64,000 nt of DNA from Acanthosepion lycidas. Taxonomy: Eukaryota; Mollusca; Cephalopoda; Sepiida; Sepiidae. The stretch spans positions 89,182,555-89,246,554 of the forward strand of contig OZ010581.1 in NCBI GenBank assembly GCA_963932145.1. Direction: 5' to 3'. The notes beneath the pieces were generated by a model. That model was not told the origin of the DNA, did no database searches, and worked only from the letters and a program-made list of their open reading frames with translations. Shown here piece after piece: positions 48,534 to 61,279 of the stretch; the first letter of the stretch is position 1; each line of letters opens with the position of its first letter. The position numbers and the translations under genes are program-made.

Positions 48534-48825
48534 GAGAGGGGATGTATATATGCGTACGCATGTTGACAAAAACACAAAAAATAGAAATAGATCTAAGAAC
48601 ACACAGGGGTTATTAAAGGATAAAAGTATAGATATTTTTTTTACCCTTTCTCGGACCAGTCTTAATAGTTTTATTACTCTTCATGCAGAATTCCTTCACT
48701 GCCAGTTCAAGAAAGACATGTGGGTCGCTAAGACACAAAAAAGAAAATGTCTAATATCAAGAATATTTAACATCGAGAAAGATAAGAAAAATTAATTCCT
48801 TTTTAAAATATGAGGAACTATCCAC

Positions 48826-48872
48826 TCTTTGCCTGATGAAGGTCTCAAAACCGGAAACTCGTGTAGAAAAAT
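48826..48872 (+). ncRNA. Hammerhead-ribozyme-like motif, complete core
   Basis: CTGATGA (48833-48839) is the exact core 5' strand. Stem II is GGT/ACC with a 6-nt loop closed on an A-G mismatch. GAAA is at 48854-48857, stem III is A-C paired with G-U around TCGT, and the cleavage triplet is GTA (48863-48865). Stem I can form C-G, then a mismatch, then TTT/AAA. It is the best match in the window to minimal hammerheads of Penelope-like elements. Stem I is weak, so activity in isolation is uncertain. Confidence 0.55.
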
Positions 48873-48958
48873 TATAGAAAATAAAGCATAATATATTTTT
48901 TTTTAAATCCCCATTACAACAAAAAATGTTTGCGGTTTTTCTCTTATTTTATTATACA

Positions 48959-49076
<118 letters not shown>

Positions 49077-49079
49077 AAT

Positions 49080-52000
49080 CTTTTTAAATTGCATCTTCAC
49101 GAAAAGTCCTTATTTGCTTATGTTAGTATCTGAAACGTAATTAAAGCATTTTCTATTTAGTTAATGATTTCACTTTTAATCCGACATTTTATTACATCAA
49201 AAATTATTATCAGTGGATATTCGTATTTGAAATAGATATCCTTTTATAGTTGAGTTCTAAAGCAAGGTGGTTTCTCTTACAAAGTGGGGCACATGTTCCT
49301 CGCCGGAGAACACATTCTCTTTATTGAGTTTTCTCGAATGCGTATGCCGATAGATGTAATACACTGTTTAAATTTTTTTTTTAATAATAAAAAACAGGAA
49401 TATTTTTATGCATAAAAACGTCCTAATGAATAATGAATGGTATGGTTTTTATGTACACTTGTTTGATCAAATTGCCTTTTTCTCTACCTAATATTACCAC
49501 GTCTTGTGGCGTATTTTGAAAAATAGTTTTTGTATTAGTGGACGTCAATTGACAAAGATGAATATTGCAACAACGTTTTGAATGCTTTGAGTTTTGTTTC
49601 ATCTGAAAAAAAATAAACAACTCCTCAAAAATCAGTTTAAGTTTGACTAATAAAACATCTTCAAGAACCTGAAGCCCAGAGTTCCCATTTATCTCCTTTA
49701 CTTAACTATATTGTCTTTATAATGACACAGTTTTCATTTTTTGTTCAAAATATTAGTCTATGTAAACATAAGGCACATTCTTTAATTATAATCTTTAATT
49801 ACCTGCCCAATATTAAAATTGAAATAGTCGGCAAAATGCGTAAAACTAAAAACATTGTTAATTTCAATCTACATAGAAATGACGGTAAAAACATCCTCTC
49901 ATCAAATTTATAGACAAAACGTACAGATCCAAACTGGAATTTCTTTCTATCCAATAAAATTTGTTCACTTCTCGCGCTCATCCGAATTAGTTCAGTTCTT
50001 TCTTGATTATAAGTCAGAATACTACGATCACTTGTCTGTCTCCCCTTTTTTCACACCATTCTTAGTTTACGAACTCTTTGCCTTATTACTGTGTCTTTTT
50101 GGCCTACTTTTGTCTTGCATACATTGTTTGTTCACTTAATATTATTTTTACCGTCTTCTTTTATTTCCCTTGTTTCACGTGTGTGTGTGTGTGTGTGTGT
50201 GTCATCTATAGGCAGTGCAAACATAGTACCCATCATTACATGACGATTGTCAGTTTCACACTTCAAGCAATTTTCATATATCAAGCGTTATATATATGAA
50301 ATTGTAAATACATTTGTAAAATTTAAGAACCGTCAATACAAATGATTCTAGTCTAGTTTCTTCATCTGTTCCGCAAGAATGTTCTTTTGGAAATGGGGAA
50401 CACTTTCTTTTTTTTTGCTTAATTTTTTGAAATAAACAAAAATAATGTAAAATAAGAAATATTAAAAAGTCTACCAAATAAAATCATTCTAAAATATTTT
50501 TCTACGAATTAGTCTCACTATTGGATTATTATCTGCTCTTTTCATTCGCCAGCTACAAGCAACCTGCAGTCTTCTGATTATTTATTACCAGCGCTAAAGT
50601 AAAGACGAAATGTTTGAGAACGATTTTGTCTTGTCTAAATTCATATTTTCACCTATGCAAAAATATTGATAATATTTCTTATTTATAGTAGAGAATTTCT
50701 AAAGTCTTATTTGTTTGACGCTTTATAGATTCTGTACAGATTCAATTTGAAGAGAAGTATTCAAAATGTTGCGTTATTTTTATAAAACTGCGGTTGGAAT
50801 AAAAGAAATGAAGAGGCACACACGAATGCTAATTGATAATGGTTGGAATTTTTTTTATCCAATGTTCAAAATTAATTTCTTCTTTCATATGGAGCACTCC
50901 ATTGGTGGCAGCTTTTGTGGCAAACACACACTTTAGATAATATACATTAGATTTCACTTCTAAATGTACATCGGAAAAATTGTTTTTCTCAACAATACTA
51001 CTTGCATTAGAAATTATTTTCGTGTTTGGAGAATCATTATGATCTAACTTCCAAGGTCAGATGAGGAAAGATACTAATGATGTCTCCAAACTTGAAATAG
51101 ATTTAAGATATTTCAGTCCGTTTTTAAAAATGTAAATGAGTAGAATCTAAAGTATACATTTTTTACAGAGTTTCTGCATTCATTTAATTTGAAAAGACTG
51201 AAAAATGGCTAAATTGCTTGAATAAGTTTTTTTCGCACACAGTGGAATTTGAAAGAGAAATGGGCGATTGAGCACAATAGAATAACAGCGACGCAATAAC
51301 TAATTAATTTGTAGAGAAATCTCTAGCGAGATATTTATTATTTCCGTTACTATTAACATTAATGTTATTAATTGTCAGCAGTAAGTGAAATTGTAATAAA
51401 AATTAATATAATATTATCAGTTTTAATTACAACATTGCAATGAAGAGATACCATGTTTAAATAATCCTGGGATTCTTAGGAAATATTTTAATAATGTTAG
51501 GTAAAATGAGCTGATGATAGAAAGGTTCTTTCTTACAAAAGATATTACAGAGAAATAAATTAAAAATGAGAAAGTTAAAGAAATTAATAATTTCGGTACT
51601 AGTGAAAAGGCTTGTTACTGTGCCAAACTTGCACTTGAAGAAGGATCGTTATGATAAACTGTAAAGAAATTAATATTAATAATTGCCAAAATAGTTTTGT
51701 TACAGTTAATTATGAATTTTCAAGAACAGCGAAGAGTTTATGGATTCAAAAGATAATATCAGGAGAAACAGAGAAAGTGAGAGTCCCGTTTCCTCTACAA
51801 TGAAGTCTTCATTATATACGTAGAATAAAAGGAACTTCATTAATAACAATATTATTTCTTTCATTGTTTTTGTTTTCAGTTTCTAAACGCAGTCATTTTA
51901 CGATCTTTATGTAAGATGAATAATAAATACCTGGTAATATTAAAACTTTCATCGTTTTATCCTTGGGGGACTTGACAATCCGGAGCAGTTTTTATCTGTT

Positions 52001-52640
52001 AGTCTATAACGACATTTTACAAAAATTCAGATCTAATGGAGATTTATTTAGATTATTAAAATGGATATTGTCTTTGTTTATTTAAATTTTTCTAACACCA
52101 AATAAATAAATATTATTCCGTCGAATAAGTTAAAAATACTTTAAAAACATGAAGGATGCACACTGTTGAAAGACCACAAATATATTGTTATAATAAAGCG
52201 AAACTCCTGGTCAGAATTACGTTAATAGGAAGTAAAATTAACTGTGAGATTTAGATCTGGATGGGGACCTAAGAAATGGTAAATATATGACAATTTGGGA
52301 AAAGCTTTGATGACATTTTTTGCCGGTGAAACAAATGTTGAAACAAAATATATATTTTTGATGATGTTGATTGTTGAAATATAAAACAAAATATTTCTTC
52401 CAAATTTTTATATGTGCCATCAAATTACGTTGTGTAAAATGTACATTTCCATTAGTCTTCTGGCACCAAGAATATTTTTCCATTCAATCACATCTAAATT
52501 TCTGACGTGGATGAATTAAATACTTTTTGGCCACTTAAATAAAATGTATAAACGTCGTTGTTAATTATATTTTCAGACATAAGGCGCTTGTAAAATAAAA
52601 TTTCTACTTGCTTTTTTTTTGCATATATTTTCTGAACAAT
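49080..52640. other. 3.5 kb AT-rich spacer
   Basis: Only short frames without motifs and a (GT)n run at 50180-50202. No element termini recognised. Confidence 0.5.
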
Positions 52641-52669
52641 TTTCCTCCGCATGCTAATAACTCATATAT

Positions 52670-52756
52670 ACCCCCACCACCACTACCACCACTACCACTA
52701 CCACCACCACCACCATAATCATCATCATCATTATCATCGTCGTCATCATCATCATC
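52670..52756. repeat. Trinucleotide array (CAC/ATC) at the 3' end of the RTE-type LINE
   Basis: Read with the LINE (minus strand) it is GATGATGAT passing into GGTGGTGGT. RTE-clade LINEs are known for short tandem-repeat 3' tails, so it may be the element's own tail, later expanded. Confidence 0.8.
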
Positions 52757-52769
52757 GCCTCGAATTTGT

Positions 52770-54290
52770 AATTGTTGGGGGGAGGGGGTATCCGAATGTA
52801 GAAGCCACACTCAATATCCTTTACAACGGTCTACCAACGGCAGCCATCAGCAATTCTGGTAAAGTCATACTTCTCCATTGTTTGACATTGTTCAACCTGT
52901 TTTTGTTTGGCGTCCAATCCTATGTTCACTTTCAATAGTGCCTTGCAAGATGGTCTTGCACAGACTCTTGTGCTTTGTAACGAGTCCAAACCACACCATT
53001 TTTCTCTGACAGTGGCGAGAAGTTACTGGTCGCCCACAAAAATTTCAACTATTTTCGGCACAAACCCATTGGTTTTATGTTCCCAATAGAAGATGACAAA
53101 GAATTTTCTCATGACTTTGTTCTCAAAAGCTTGGATACTTCTCACAGTTTCTATCCACAGTGTCCATATTTCACATCCCTATAGGAGAAATGGGGACTAT
53201 CAGCGATTTGTACAGTGTGTACTTCTTCTGAAACTGATTTTGTTGGCCATCGCTGACATGGCTACGACAATCCATGTATGGATTTCAGTGTTGCAGGTAC
53301 CATCTTTAGACAAAATTGCTCCCAAGTATTTAAAACTGGACACTTTAAAACAGTACATTCCCATTAATGATAACAGGTGTTACTCTTTGTGCTATTTAAC
53401 ATACTTTGGATTTCTCGAAGCTGACCACTATTACATATTATCCTGAAGCTTCAACAAGTTTGTTGGTCAAGTCCTGCAGCTCACTGTTATTAACTGCTTT
53501 GAGGTCAATGTGGTCTTTAAAATGTAGTTTGCAGAGAGGTCTACCACCGCTAGAAATTGAAGAGCCATGGTCGTTCTGGTTGTCTTGCATGATTCTCTCT
53601 AGAAATAGGTTGAACAATATGGGTGAAAGTACGCATCCGGACATTTGTCCGGAGGAATCCTCCCATTTGTTTTCACAGAAGAACTGCACTGGTGGCATCT
53701 TTATATATGAACAGGATGACTGAGATAATTCTGTTATTTACATTGAATACCTTAGGGATTTGCCAAAGACCTTCATGTCATAAAAAAATCAAATGCTTTC
53801 TTGAAATCAACAAAGTTGTGGAAGACGTCGTTCTTACGTTGGAGGTGTTTCTACACGCGGATCCTACATTTGAAGACCTTCTAAAACCTGCTTGTTCCTC
53901 TGATAGAACCTCTTCAGCTTTGGACTTCTAACGATTCAAAATGATACGGAGCTGGGCTTTACTAGGATGACTAATTAGGCTTATGATGCCATAATTCCGG
54001 CACTGCTTGAGGCTTCTTTTTTGGTAGGGGTATTACCAATGACTGTCTCAACTCGTTAGGTCAGACGTTTTGTTCCGAAATCTTCTGGTATAATGCTGTT
54101 ATGATGGTTCTTTCACCTTCATTTTTTATTAGTTCAGAGGGAATATAATCCACTTCGGGTGACTTGCTAGCTTTCAAGCTCCTTATTGTGTCAACTCAAT
54201 CTCCTCTTTCAGTATTGACGGACTGATATCGTCTTCTTCTGTGGAGTGCTAGTCACATTGCAATATGGATTCATCTGGATGAAACTGGTA
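52770..54290 (-). pseudogene. RTE-type LINE: reverse transcriptase and tail
   Basis: Minus frame 53438-53698 has GCVLSPILFNLFLERIMQD (RT motif B), SSISSGGRPLCKLHFKDHIDL and NSELQDLTNKLVEASG. The catalytic motif C is FKDH where FADD is expected: one Asp is lost. Downstream pieces in other frames include a YLGAI-like block near 53330, LL-GCEIWTL near 53180 and KVMRKFF (about 53110), the usual thumb text. Stops and frame changes are common; nothing here can be active. Confidence 0.8.
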
Positions 54291-54293
54291 ATT

Positions 54294-55234
54294 CTATTGA
54301 GTCCATCTATGGAGGACCTCCTCACTGTCTGTTAGCAATTCCTCTACGACCGTTGCCATCTGTTGGCTGCTCTTCTTGAGGGATTTGAGAATATTGTAGG
54401 CCTGTTTGTTATTGCCAGTAAGCATATCCTTCTCAATGGCTTTGCACTTATTTTGTGTCCACTCCTTTTTATCTGCCCGCATTTTTCTGCTCAAATCACT
54501 GCACTTCCTGATATTGGGCATACACTTCGGCACTTGAATGCTTCTTTCCCCTCTGTTCTCCCTTCTTGTCACATAAATCCAAGATGTCGTTCGTGACACA
54601 CAGTTGAATATTCCTTCGCCTTTTACCCCAAACCTCCTCAGCTGTTGTGAGTAACACTTCTTTAAAGTATCTACATCACTGTTATTTAGGTTCAGGGCTG
54701 CGAACTTGCTGCCAACTTTGGTCTGGAAGAGTTGAGTGACTTCAGGATCTTTTAGTTTCTCAAAGCCTAAACGGATGTAGGAGTCCTTTGAACAACGCTT
54801 TTTTATCATCCTTAATGTAAAAGTCGTCATCAAAAGATCATGATCGCTGCTGATGTCCGCGCTAGGAAATTTTCTTGTGTTTGCCTTGTTAATGTTGGAT
54901 TTATAGCGATGTGAACTCAAAATAAAATTGATCTAGTTATGGATCTTCCCATAAGGTGAGTTTCAGTTGATGGTTCAAGACAGCTTATGGGGGTACAGAA
55001 TGTTGGCCACGATGAAATGATGACTTCTGTCAAATTCGAGCAGTCTGAGACCTCTGTCGTTCGTCTCCCCAATGCCAGATCTTCCGACTGTTCTTGCTGA
55101 GTTTGTGTTTGTGCATTCGGCCCTACTTTAGCATTCCAATCCCCTTGTATGAACGCGATGTCTTTCCAAGTGATATTTCTAAGAATAAATTTTAATAATT
55201 CGTAGTATTCATCAACTTTCTCGTCATCATACAC
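54294..55234 (-). pseudogene. RTE-type LINE: AP endonuclease end and linker
   Basis: Minus frame 54917-55234 has YDDEKVDEYYELLKFILRN and FIQGDWNAKVG, the conserved GD(F/W)NA motif of APE-like LINE endonucleases. After a frame change at about 54918 the frame to 54294 starts with HRYKSNINKANTRKF and SADISSDHDLLMTTF, whose SDH is the last catalytic His motif of that domain. It goes on with a long basic linker (KLKDPEVTQLFQTKVGSKF, RKMRADKKEWTQNKCKAIE, AYNILKSLKK). The endonuclease would nick target DNA; the upstream catalytic Glu motif is missing by truncation. Confidence 0.85.
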
Positions 55235-55249
55235 AAATACATACCCTAT

Positions 55250-56865
55250 CTACTGGTTATTAATAGTTGGCAATATTCCTAAGTTTTATTTTCGCAAAAT
55301 ATAATTTACAAAAGATTCGTAAAAACTTTTGGTGGATTAGGACAAATGGGAAATTATTAAAAGTAATAAAACATTATACAAGTGTACATGGATTTCTTTA
55401 AAACAGAACATTAAAACTTTAAAATGAATGCCTAGAAATTTCGGAATGCCAGTATTCTCCTATGCACTTACCTGTTTACCTGCATTTGATGTATATGTAG
55501 TTAGATAGTTGTATATTTTTTTTCGGAAATTTTGTTAATAAAACGAACTCACTAAAGGGTTTAAAATAAATTTGTATTTATTTTCTTTAGAATTATGAAT
55601 AATTCGTTTGGTATTCGGCGTAGCAAAATAAGACGGATATTGTTAGCTGGAGAAATGCCCATTTGTGTTCATTTTGAAGTCAAAGATAAGGGTAGATATG
55701 TGAGAAATTAAGTCAGTGTCAATCTACTGTGTTTTTCTCGGCCTTGAACAGGGCAGAAATGACAGAAGCCGGTGACCTCTTACCAGCTTCATTAAGCATT
55801 CACATTTTTATATTTATTTTTTGTGTTCTTTTATTTTTCATTTTTGTATAACGGTAGTTAAGGCTGGAACATCCCCGATTTTGGGTATTTTTCAGACACA
55901 AATAAGTAAACTCTTCCCTTGAGAACTTCCGGTGTTTTTGGCCAGGTTCTTATTCCTCTTTATTTAGGGTTGCCTTCTCGTAGGTTGAGAGAGAGTTTAG
56001 AGGGAGAGAGAGGGAGAGACAGAGACAGAGACAGATGGAGAGGGAGAGGGGGGTAAACGAAAGTGAAAACGCCTTATTTTAATCTGAATTATTTTTATTT
56101 TTATTTGTATATTTTGTTTTTTATATTTTCTTTATATCGGGACTCAGTAAACATCCATAATTGTTGCAAATGTAAATACATATATTTCCACCATCTTCAC
56201 ATATTGTCAATGAATATAATCTCGGAAACATATTCCTCTTTGGGACGCAGTTTAAATAATAGTACATTAATCTCAATGAAGAGGTTTTCATTTGAGGGAA
56301 ACTGTCTACATGAATATGATAAACGGTTGCATAAACCAGACCCGAATAAAATTTGTTCAATTATGCTTAGTAAAATTTAATTTAGAGTAACTAAGGAAAA
56401 TGGAGATAGAAAGATAATGTTCTTTTATTTCGTTCAAGCAGGGAAATCTTTAAAGTCAGAATCCAGTAAGATTTATTTACAGAAACGAAAGATGTCCTCG
56501 GTTATTAGGAAGTTAAATGTGACATGGTTACGTATATTGAACTTTGCCAAAAGAAAAGACAATCCACAGAATAACCCACGGCTGTAAATAAGATGGGTAT
56601 GTTATCGCCTGTATCACGTGTGACTTCTATAAATATTAGCGGATGTGTTCGTGTCCTCGACATATATAATCGGATTTATCAGTCTTATTCGGCACAAAAC
56701 TGACAATGTCGGCAAGTAAGTCTGACAACTACGAAACTAACGGATAGACTCTATACTTGGGGAAATCCGAACGATAGGCGGAGATAGAACCAACAAAAAT
56801 GAAAAAAAAAATTGTCTCTATTTCACTGGCAGAAAATCACAAAGCAGAAATAAATACATTGAATT
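55250..56865. other. Spacer
   Basis: GA-rich tract near 55985-56050 (GAGAGAGAGGGAG). Frames at 56063-56380 on both strands have no domain. A string AGAAAATCACAAAGCAGAAAT at about 56831 resembles R4-LINE sequence near 28238. Confidence 0.4.
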
Positions 56866-56866
56866 A

Positions 56867-56867
<1 letters not shown>

Positions 56868-56940
<73 letters not shown>

Positions 56941-56964
56941 CCATCATCATCGTCACCACCACCG

Positions 56965-57009
<45 letters not shown>
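56868..57009. repeat. (ATC)n array, 142 bp
   Basis: ATC units with a few CACC and GTC variants. Poly-Ile and poly-Asp peptides are artefacts. Confidence 0.97.
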
Positions 57010-57014
57010 AGGCT

Positions 57015-58725
57015 CACAAACTAATTTGATTTCTCCTCTTCACCAACTTTCAAAATATCTCTCATCAATCCTGTTCAAATCTCCCTACCTTATGCCTGCT
57101 CAAGAAAGTGTTTTTTATAACAATAAGGTCCACCCTGCTCAAGATCCGGGAGCCACTCGAGGTAGAGGGTTACGTTAAGGGGTAGTTTATATGGATAGGA
57201 GGGAAAATAATGGTTAACTCTATACTTGAACAGGTTAAGATTGTAGTGATCGGGATAGCAGAACGAAGCTTTTTGAGTGGAACCCACTTCCCGCCGATGG
57301 AATACGGAGTGAATGCGTGTGGTTTTCTACTATGTAAGTAGCATGGCGGAATCAAGAAATTTCAGATCTTCCAAGCTCATCAAACGTTTTACAGGGAATG
57401 ATTGATAGTTCATTTAATGTTGCTGTTCAGTGCATATACTATAGCTGTTCAACCACTGTCTATATATGTTATTCTTCCATTTGACTTTGATGAAAAAATA
57501 TCCACATAATATTACTGTTTCAAAAGCTATTATCATGTTCTAACCCCGATATTAATATCAAGTCCTTCTGGTTTTGTGTAGGCAACATATATTAACGTTA
57601 TAACTAGCAACGACTCGAGACAATTTCTGCCTTTCTTTTTTCACAAGTTTTCTAATATTAAATGTAACAATATGACTATATTTACTCCATTTTAAAGCAT
57701 TCATATATTTGAAGAATTTGACTGCTCTTAATAGTTGGGAACAGAAAAAGTCATTATATTCTCACTCAGAAATGTAGTGAATACTTATTTATACTTCCTT
57801 GGTAACTGGTGTGCTTTTAAATTGAATATACGATAAAAGTGCTTAGCTAAAATTTTAATTATTAGCTTTATGAAGCAGGCTATTCAGGGTTTTGTGATTT
57901 TTATTTAATTTTTAATATTATCTAGTTTTTTTTTTGTTTTATTTCTTATTTTTCTTTCAGTACAAACAAATATGATAACGTGGAATATCACCCTCTTTCC
58001 AGCCTTCGATCATATAAAAGAAAATCTATTCTCGGAGAAAGGAGATTTATTTAGACTTATTCTTACTATAATGAAAATATATTCTATATAAAAGGCATGA
58101 ACTGTGAATATATTTCTAAGATTGAATGCAACATTCATTGAGAAGAACTAAGAAATATTCTTAGGTCAAAACAGGGACATGCGGATATTTGAAGACGTTT
58201 CGTTCCACACAATTTTTTTAATCTCTTGTAAAAAGCATTTTTTTTTAAACTTTCGTAATCTGGGGCTGCCAGTGATTCTTTTCTTAATATTCTTTTCGCC
58301 ACCTTTTTATTTTACCCAAGACTCTGATTATTATCAGGATAACAGTAGTTTTCAGCTGCCAATCAGTTTCAATTTCAAGATACTATTATTTTATCATATT
58401 CTTTAACAGATATATTTCAATCTGTAGGCACTGTCGTATCTATGGGAATTCATTTATCATTATTATTATTAGGATCAAAACATTGATTGTATGCCCATAA
58501 AACTCAATTAATAAGGGGTGATAAGATCTGATACTGAAAGATGTGAGAAAGGGAATATGTAAAAACAGAGGAAACATGAAACACCTTATTAAAATTACCC
58601 ATAAACTAAATTATATGTTACTCCTTGACCCTCCTAATATGGATCCCTGGACACTCGTACCCTCTGCAAGCTACTGGAATAAGACATACCAGTTATTCTA
58701 CTTTTATTACCGTAGTATTAATTGA
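57015..58725. other. Spacer
   Basis: A somewhat GC-richer patch lies at about 57120-57350 with no recognisable element, then AT-rich DNA. No gene evidence. Confidence 0.45.
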
Positions 58726-58731
58726 TGATTG

Positions 58732-58933
<202 letters not shown>

Positions 58934-58934
58934 A

Positions 58935-59440
58935 CTATAATTAGCACTTGCAAAGAATGAATCGTAAATAAATTGAAGTCGATATTCTTCAGCCCCCATT
59001 AATAACCAAATCAGAAAACCTCATTATCATTCTAAAATCCTACGATTCTTGAGAACTTTGATATGTGCAAATTGCTCCACCATGTATTGAGAATATCATG
59101 GATTCAGCACTGCAGAAAGCATTCGAGAAACCGTAGACGTCTCAGGTATATATCCATGAATCGGCAACACAAAAGTGCGTGGATATTATAACATTTCCGG
59201 CCTGCTCGTTGATGTAAGTTTTGCATCGTTATTAAACTACTCTGGTGCCTGTTTCAACAACATATTAAAGGATACTTTACGATGGCTAACTATTTTGTGA
59301 TATCTCCTCCTATGGTGACTGATTATATATGAGAAATTTGAGGGGTCAATCGAATCTAGCTAAAAATTTCGAAAATTCACGAACAAACGTCTTTACAACC
59401 ATTACGTTTCTTGCGCTTCTTAAGCATAATTTTCCTGAAT
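58935..59440. other. Spacer
   Basis: No recognised features. Confidence 0.4.
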
Positions 59441-59479
59441 TTCTCTTAGAATGAATACTACTTTCGTTGTACCTGGGCC

Positions 59480-59875
59480 TAATGTAAATCATGGATTACA
59501 CCACTTGTCTGCAAAATATCTTCTGCTAAGCACCATTAGGTATTTTGCCCAAGCAATATATAATGTTTCAAAACTTCCATACTCCCGATTTTTTCGTTTC
59601 ACACAGAATACCTTAAAGACAAGACGTGTCTCGATGTACTTTTCGAGATTTCTATTTCAAGGTCCTTGTATTTTGAAAGCTTTTTGAAGATCTTCAAAGA
59701 TACATTGCAGTCAGCAGGAACTGCCATATCAATAAGGAGGCACCGTTTTTGTTTGTGGTCCTTAATAACAATATCTGGGCGGTTGGCCTTGATTGTTCTG
59801 TCAGTGTGAATTGTGTAGATAGAATTGTAACAGGTCCTATCTCCGTAACCGGGTCTGGGTGGTGTTCATACCTTA
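59480..59875 (-). pseudogene. 5'-truncated R4/Dong-type LINE fragment, copy 3 (endonuclease end)
   Basis: On the minus strand it starts directly at the end of the TAA array and reads YEHHPDPV-like text, then GPVTIL, then frame-shifted equivalents of ANRPDIVIKDHKQK and LLIDMA, ending SKYKDLEIEIS. Nucleotide similarity to 31225-31450 of copy 1 is high by eye (for example GGAGATAGGA, CTGTTACAATTCTAT, GCCAACCGCCCAGA), so it belongs to the same subfamily. The 3' end is unclear. Confidence 0.8.

Positions 59876-59935
<60 letters not shown>
59876..59935. repeat. (TAA)n array between two LINE fragments (minus-strand sense)
   Basis: 60 bp of uninterrupted ATT on the plus strand, TAA in the sense of both LINE pieces. 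Confidence 0.98.
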
Positions 59936-59936
<1 letters not shown>

Positions 59937-61227
59937 GTGCATGTTATGTTTTCTGTAGAATCGTGTCCAAACAATGGTTCTTACGCCCTATAGGTGAATT
60001 GTCATTTAATTGATAGCACTTTTCTTAGTTGATGGGATATTCCTAGTAGGGCAATCTTATCGCTAACTTGTATGTTGATGTTACCTGAGACTCTGTAAAA
60101 TTTCTCATTCCTTTTCTCACAAGGACCAAAGCTTCGTTTACTATTGCTACAGTTTCGGTCTTCATTCTCTACATTCTCTTAATCTCGATCTCCAGTTCCT
60201 TGTATTTGTAAATGTCTCGATAATTTTTATGGAGGTGTTTCTCTCAGATGCTACTGCTATGTAAATAATTACTTGTCTTTTATGAGAATATCAGGTCTGT
60301 TGGCTTTTATGCCATTGTTAGTTTCAATTGTCATGTCCAGAGTATAGTTATATCGTAATTTTGGGTAACTGTGTCTGGTTAGTTCTCATATTATCTCTCA
60401 GTGGTTTCGACTTTTTGCTTCTTGCATATCTTCCAGTGCAGATATATCGCTAACTTGTTATATCTATGGGTGTATTAATTTTTTGTCAGTTCCGGACATC
60501 CTGAGATAATATTGTCTAAAGTTTCATCATAATTTCTGCAGATCCTGCATTTCGGGTTAGTTCCATCCTTTATTCTGTGAGAGTGATAGGATATGGTCGC
60601 GAGACTTTGTCCCTGAGCTGCAATAATTATGATTTCAGTCTCAGTTTTCAGCCCGGTACGCCTCAGCCACTGATGTGTTTTCTGTTGGTTAACATCTGCT
60701 TCTTTCATTCTTTTTATGTATTTGCTATGCAACGTCCTGTCCTCCCAGTTGTTTTATAACTTCATTTGGCCAAGCTGTTTTGCTTTCTGTTTTAGTCGTT
60801 TGGCGTAGATGGTATTCCCTTCGTTTTTTGTTGGTAGGATTTCAGGTATATTAAGCTGTTTCTTGAAGAATGCAATTTTTTGTTGATGGAATGGATTTGG
60901 TGTTTTACTATTTGTAGGAGAGGGTCATTGGTTTTGTGAGGTAGGCTTCTAATCCGAGTGTTGTAGTTTTTAGAGTTAGTTCAATTTGAATTAGACCCCG
61001 CCTTCCTAAAGTTCTTGGTACGTACAGCCTATCAACATCTGATTTAAGATGGCGCTTCCTAATTTGGGTAAGCATTTTCTCTTTGCGTCCAATCTCTTAA
61101 TGTCATTCAACTTCCATTTAACAAGTTACTACGGATATCGCTAACGTGTTGATAGCCTTCATTTTATTGGCCCCATTTAGTTCGATTCCTAGTATCAAAC
61201 CCACTCTCCTATAATATTCTTTTCGGA

Positions 61228-61228
<1 letters not shown>
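59936..61228 (-). mobile_element. 5'-truncated R4/Dong-type LINE, copy 2, flanked by TAA arrays
   Basis: About 1.29 kb lying exactly between (TAA)n at 61229-61275 and at 59876-59935. Minus-strand pieces: RKEYYRRVGLILGIELNG at the 5' junction, DVDRLYVPRTLGR, then 60475-60732 with HSKYIKRMKEADVNQQ, THQWLRRTGLKTETE and the Cys/His segment CRICRNYDETLDNIISGCPEL. After a break it continues with IKANRPDILIKDK (endonuclease PD motif) and SERNTSIKIIE, and a 3' untranslated part ending at the array. It is diverged from copy 1 and from the fragment beside it. Confidence 0.85.

Positions 61229-61275
<47 letters not shown>
61229..61275. repeat. (TAA)n array (minus-strand sense), upstream of copy 2
   Basis: Uninterrupted ATT on the plus strand. 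Confidence 0.98.
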
Positions 61276-61279
61276 ATTT

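Larger units (their letters stand above)
52757..55245 (-). mobile_element. RTE-type LINE, degenerate
   Basis: About 2.5 kb on the minus strand with an AP-type endonuclease end, a connecting region, RT, thumb text and a trinucleotide tail in the right order. The 5' end begins inside the endonuclease, so it is 5'-truncated, as is usual for LINEs. The RTE assignment rests on the single-protein order and tail and is tentative. Confidence 0.8.

Noticed and set aside
53093-53723. Plus-strand frames of 105-117 codons
   Set aside because: Antisense of the RTE-type LINE; the minus strand has the recognisable RT motifs.
56799-57029. Poly-Ile frame and opposite poly-Asp frame
   Set aside because: Pure product of the (ATC)n array.
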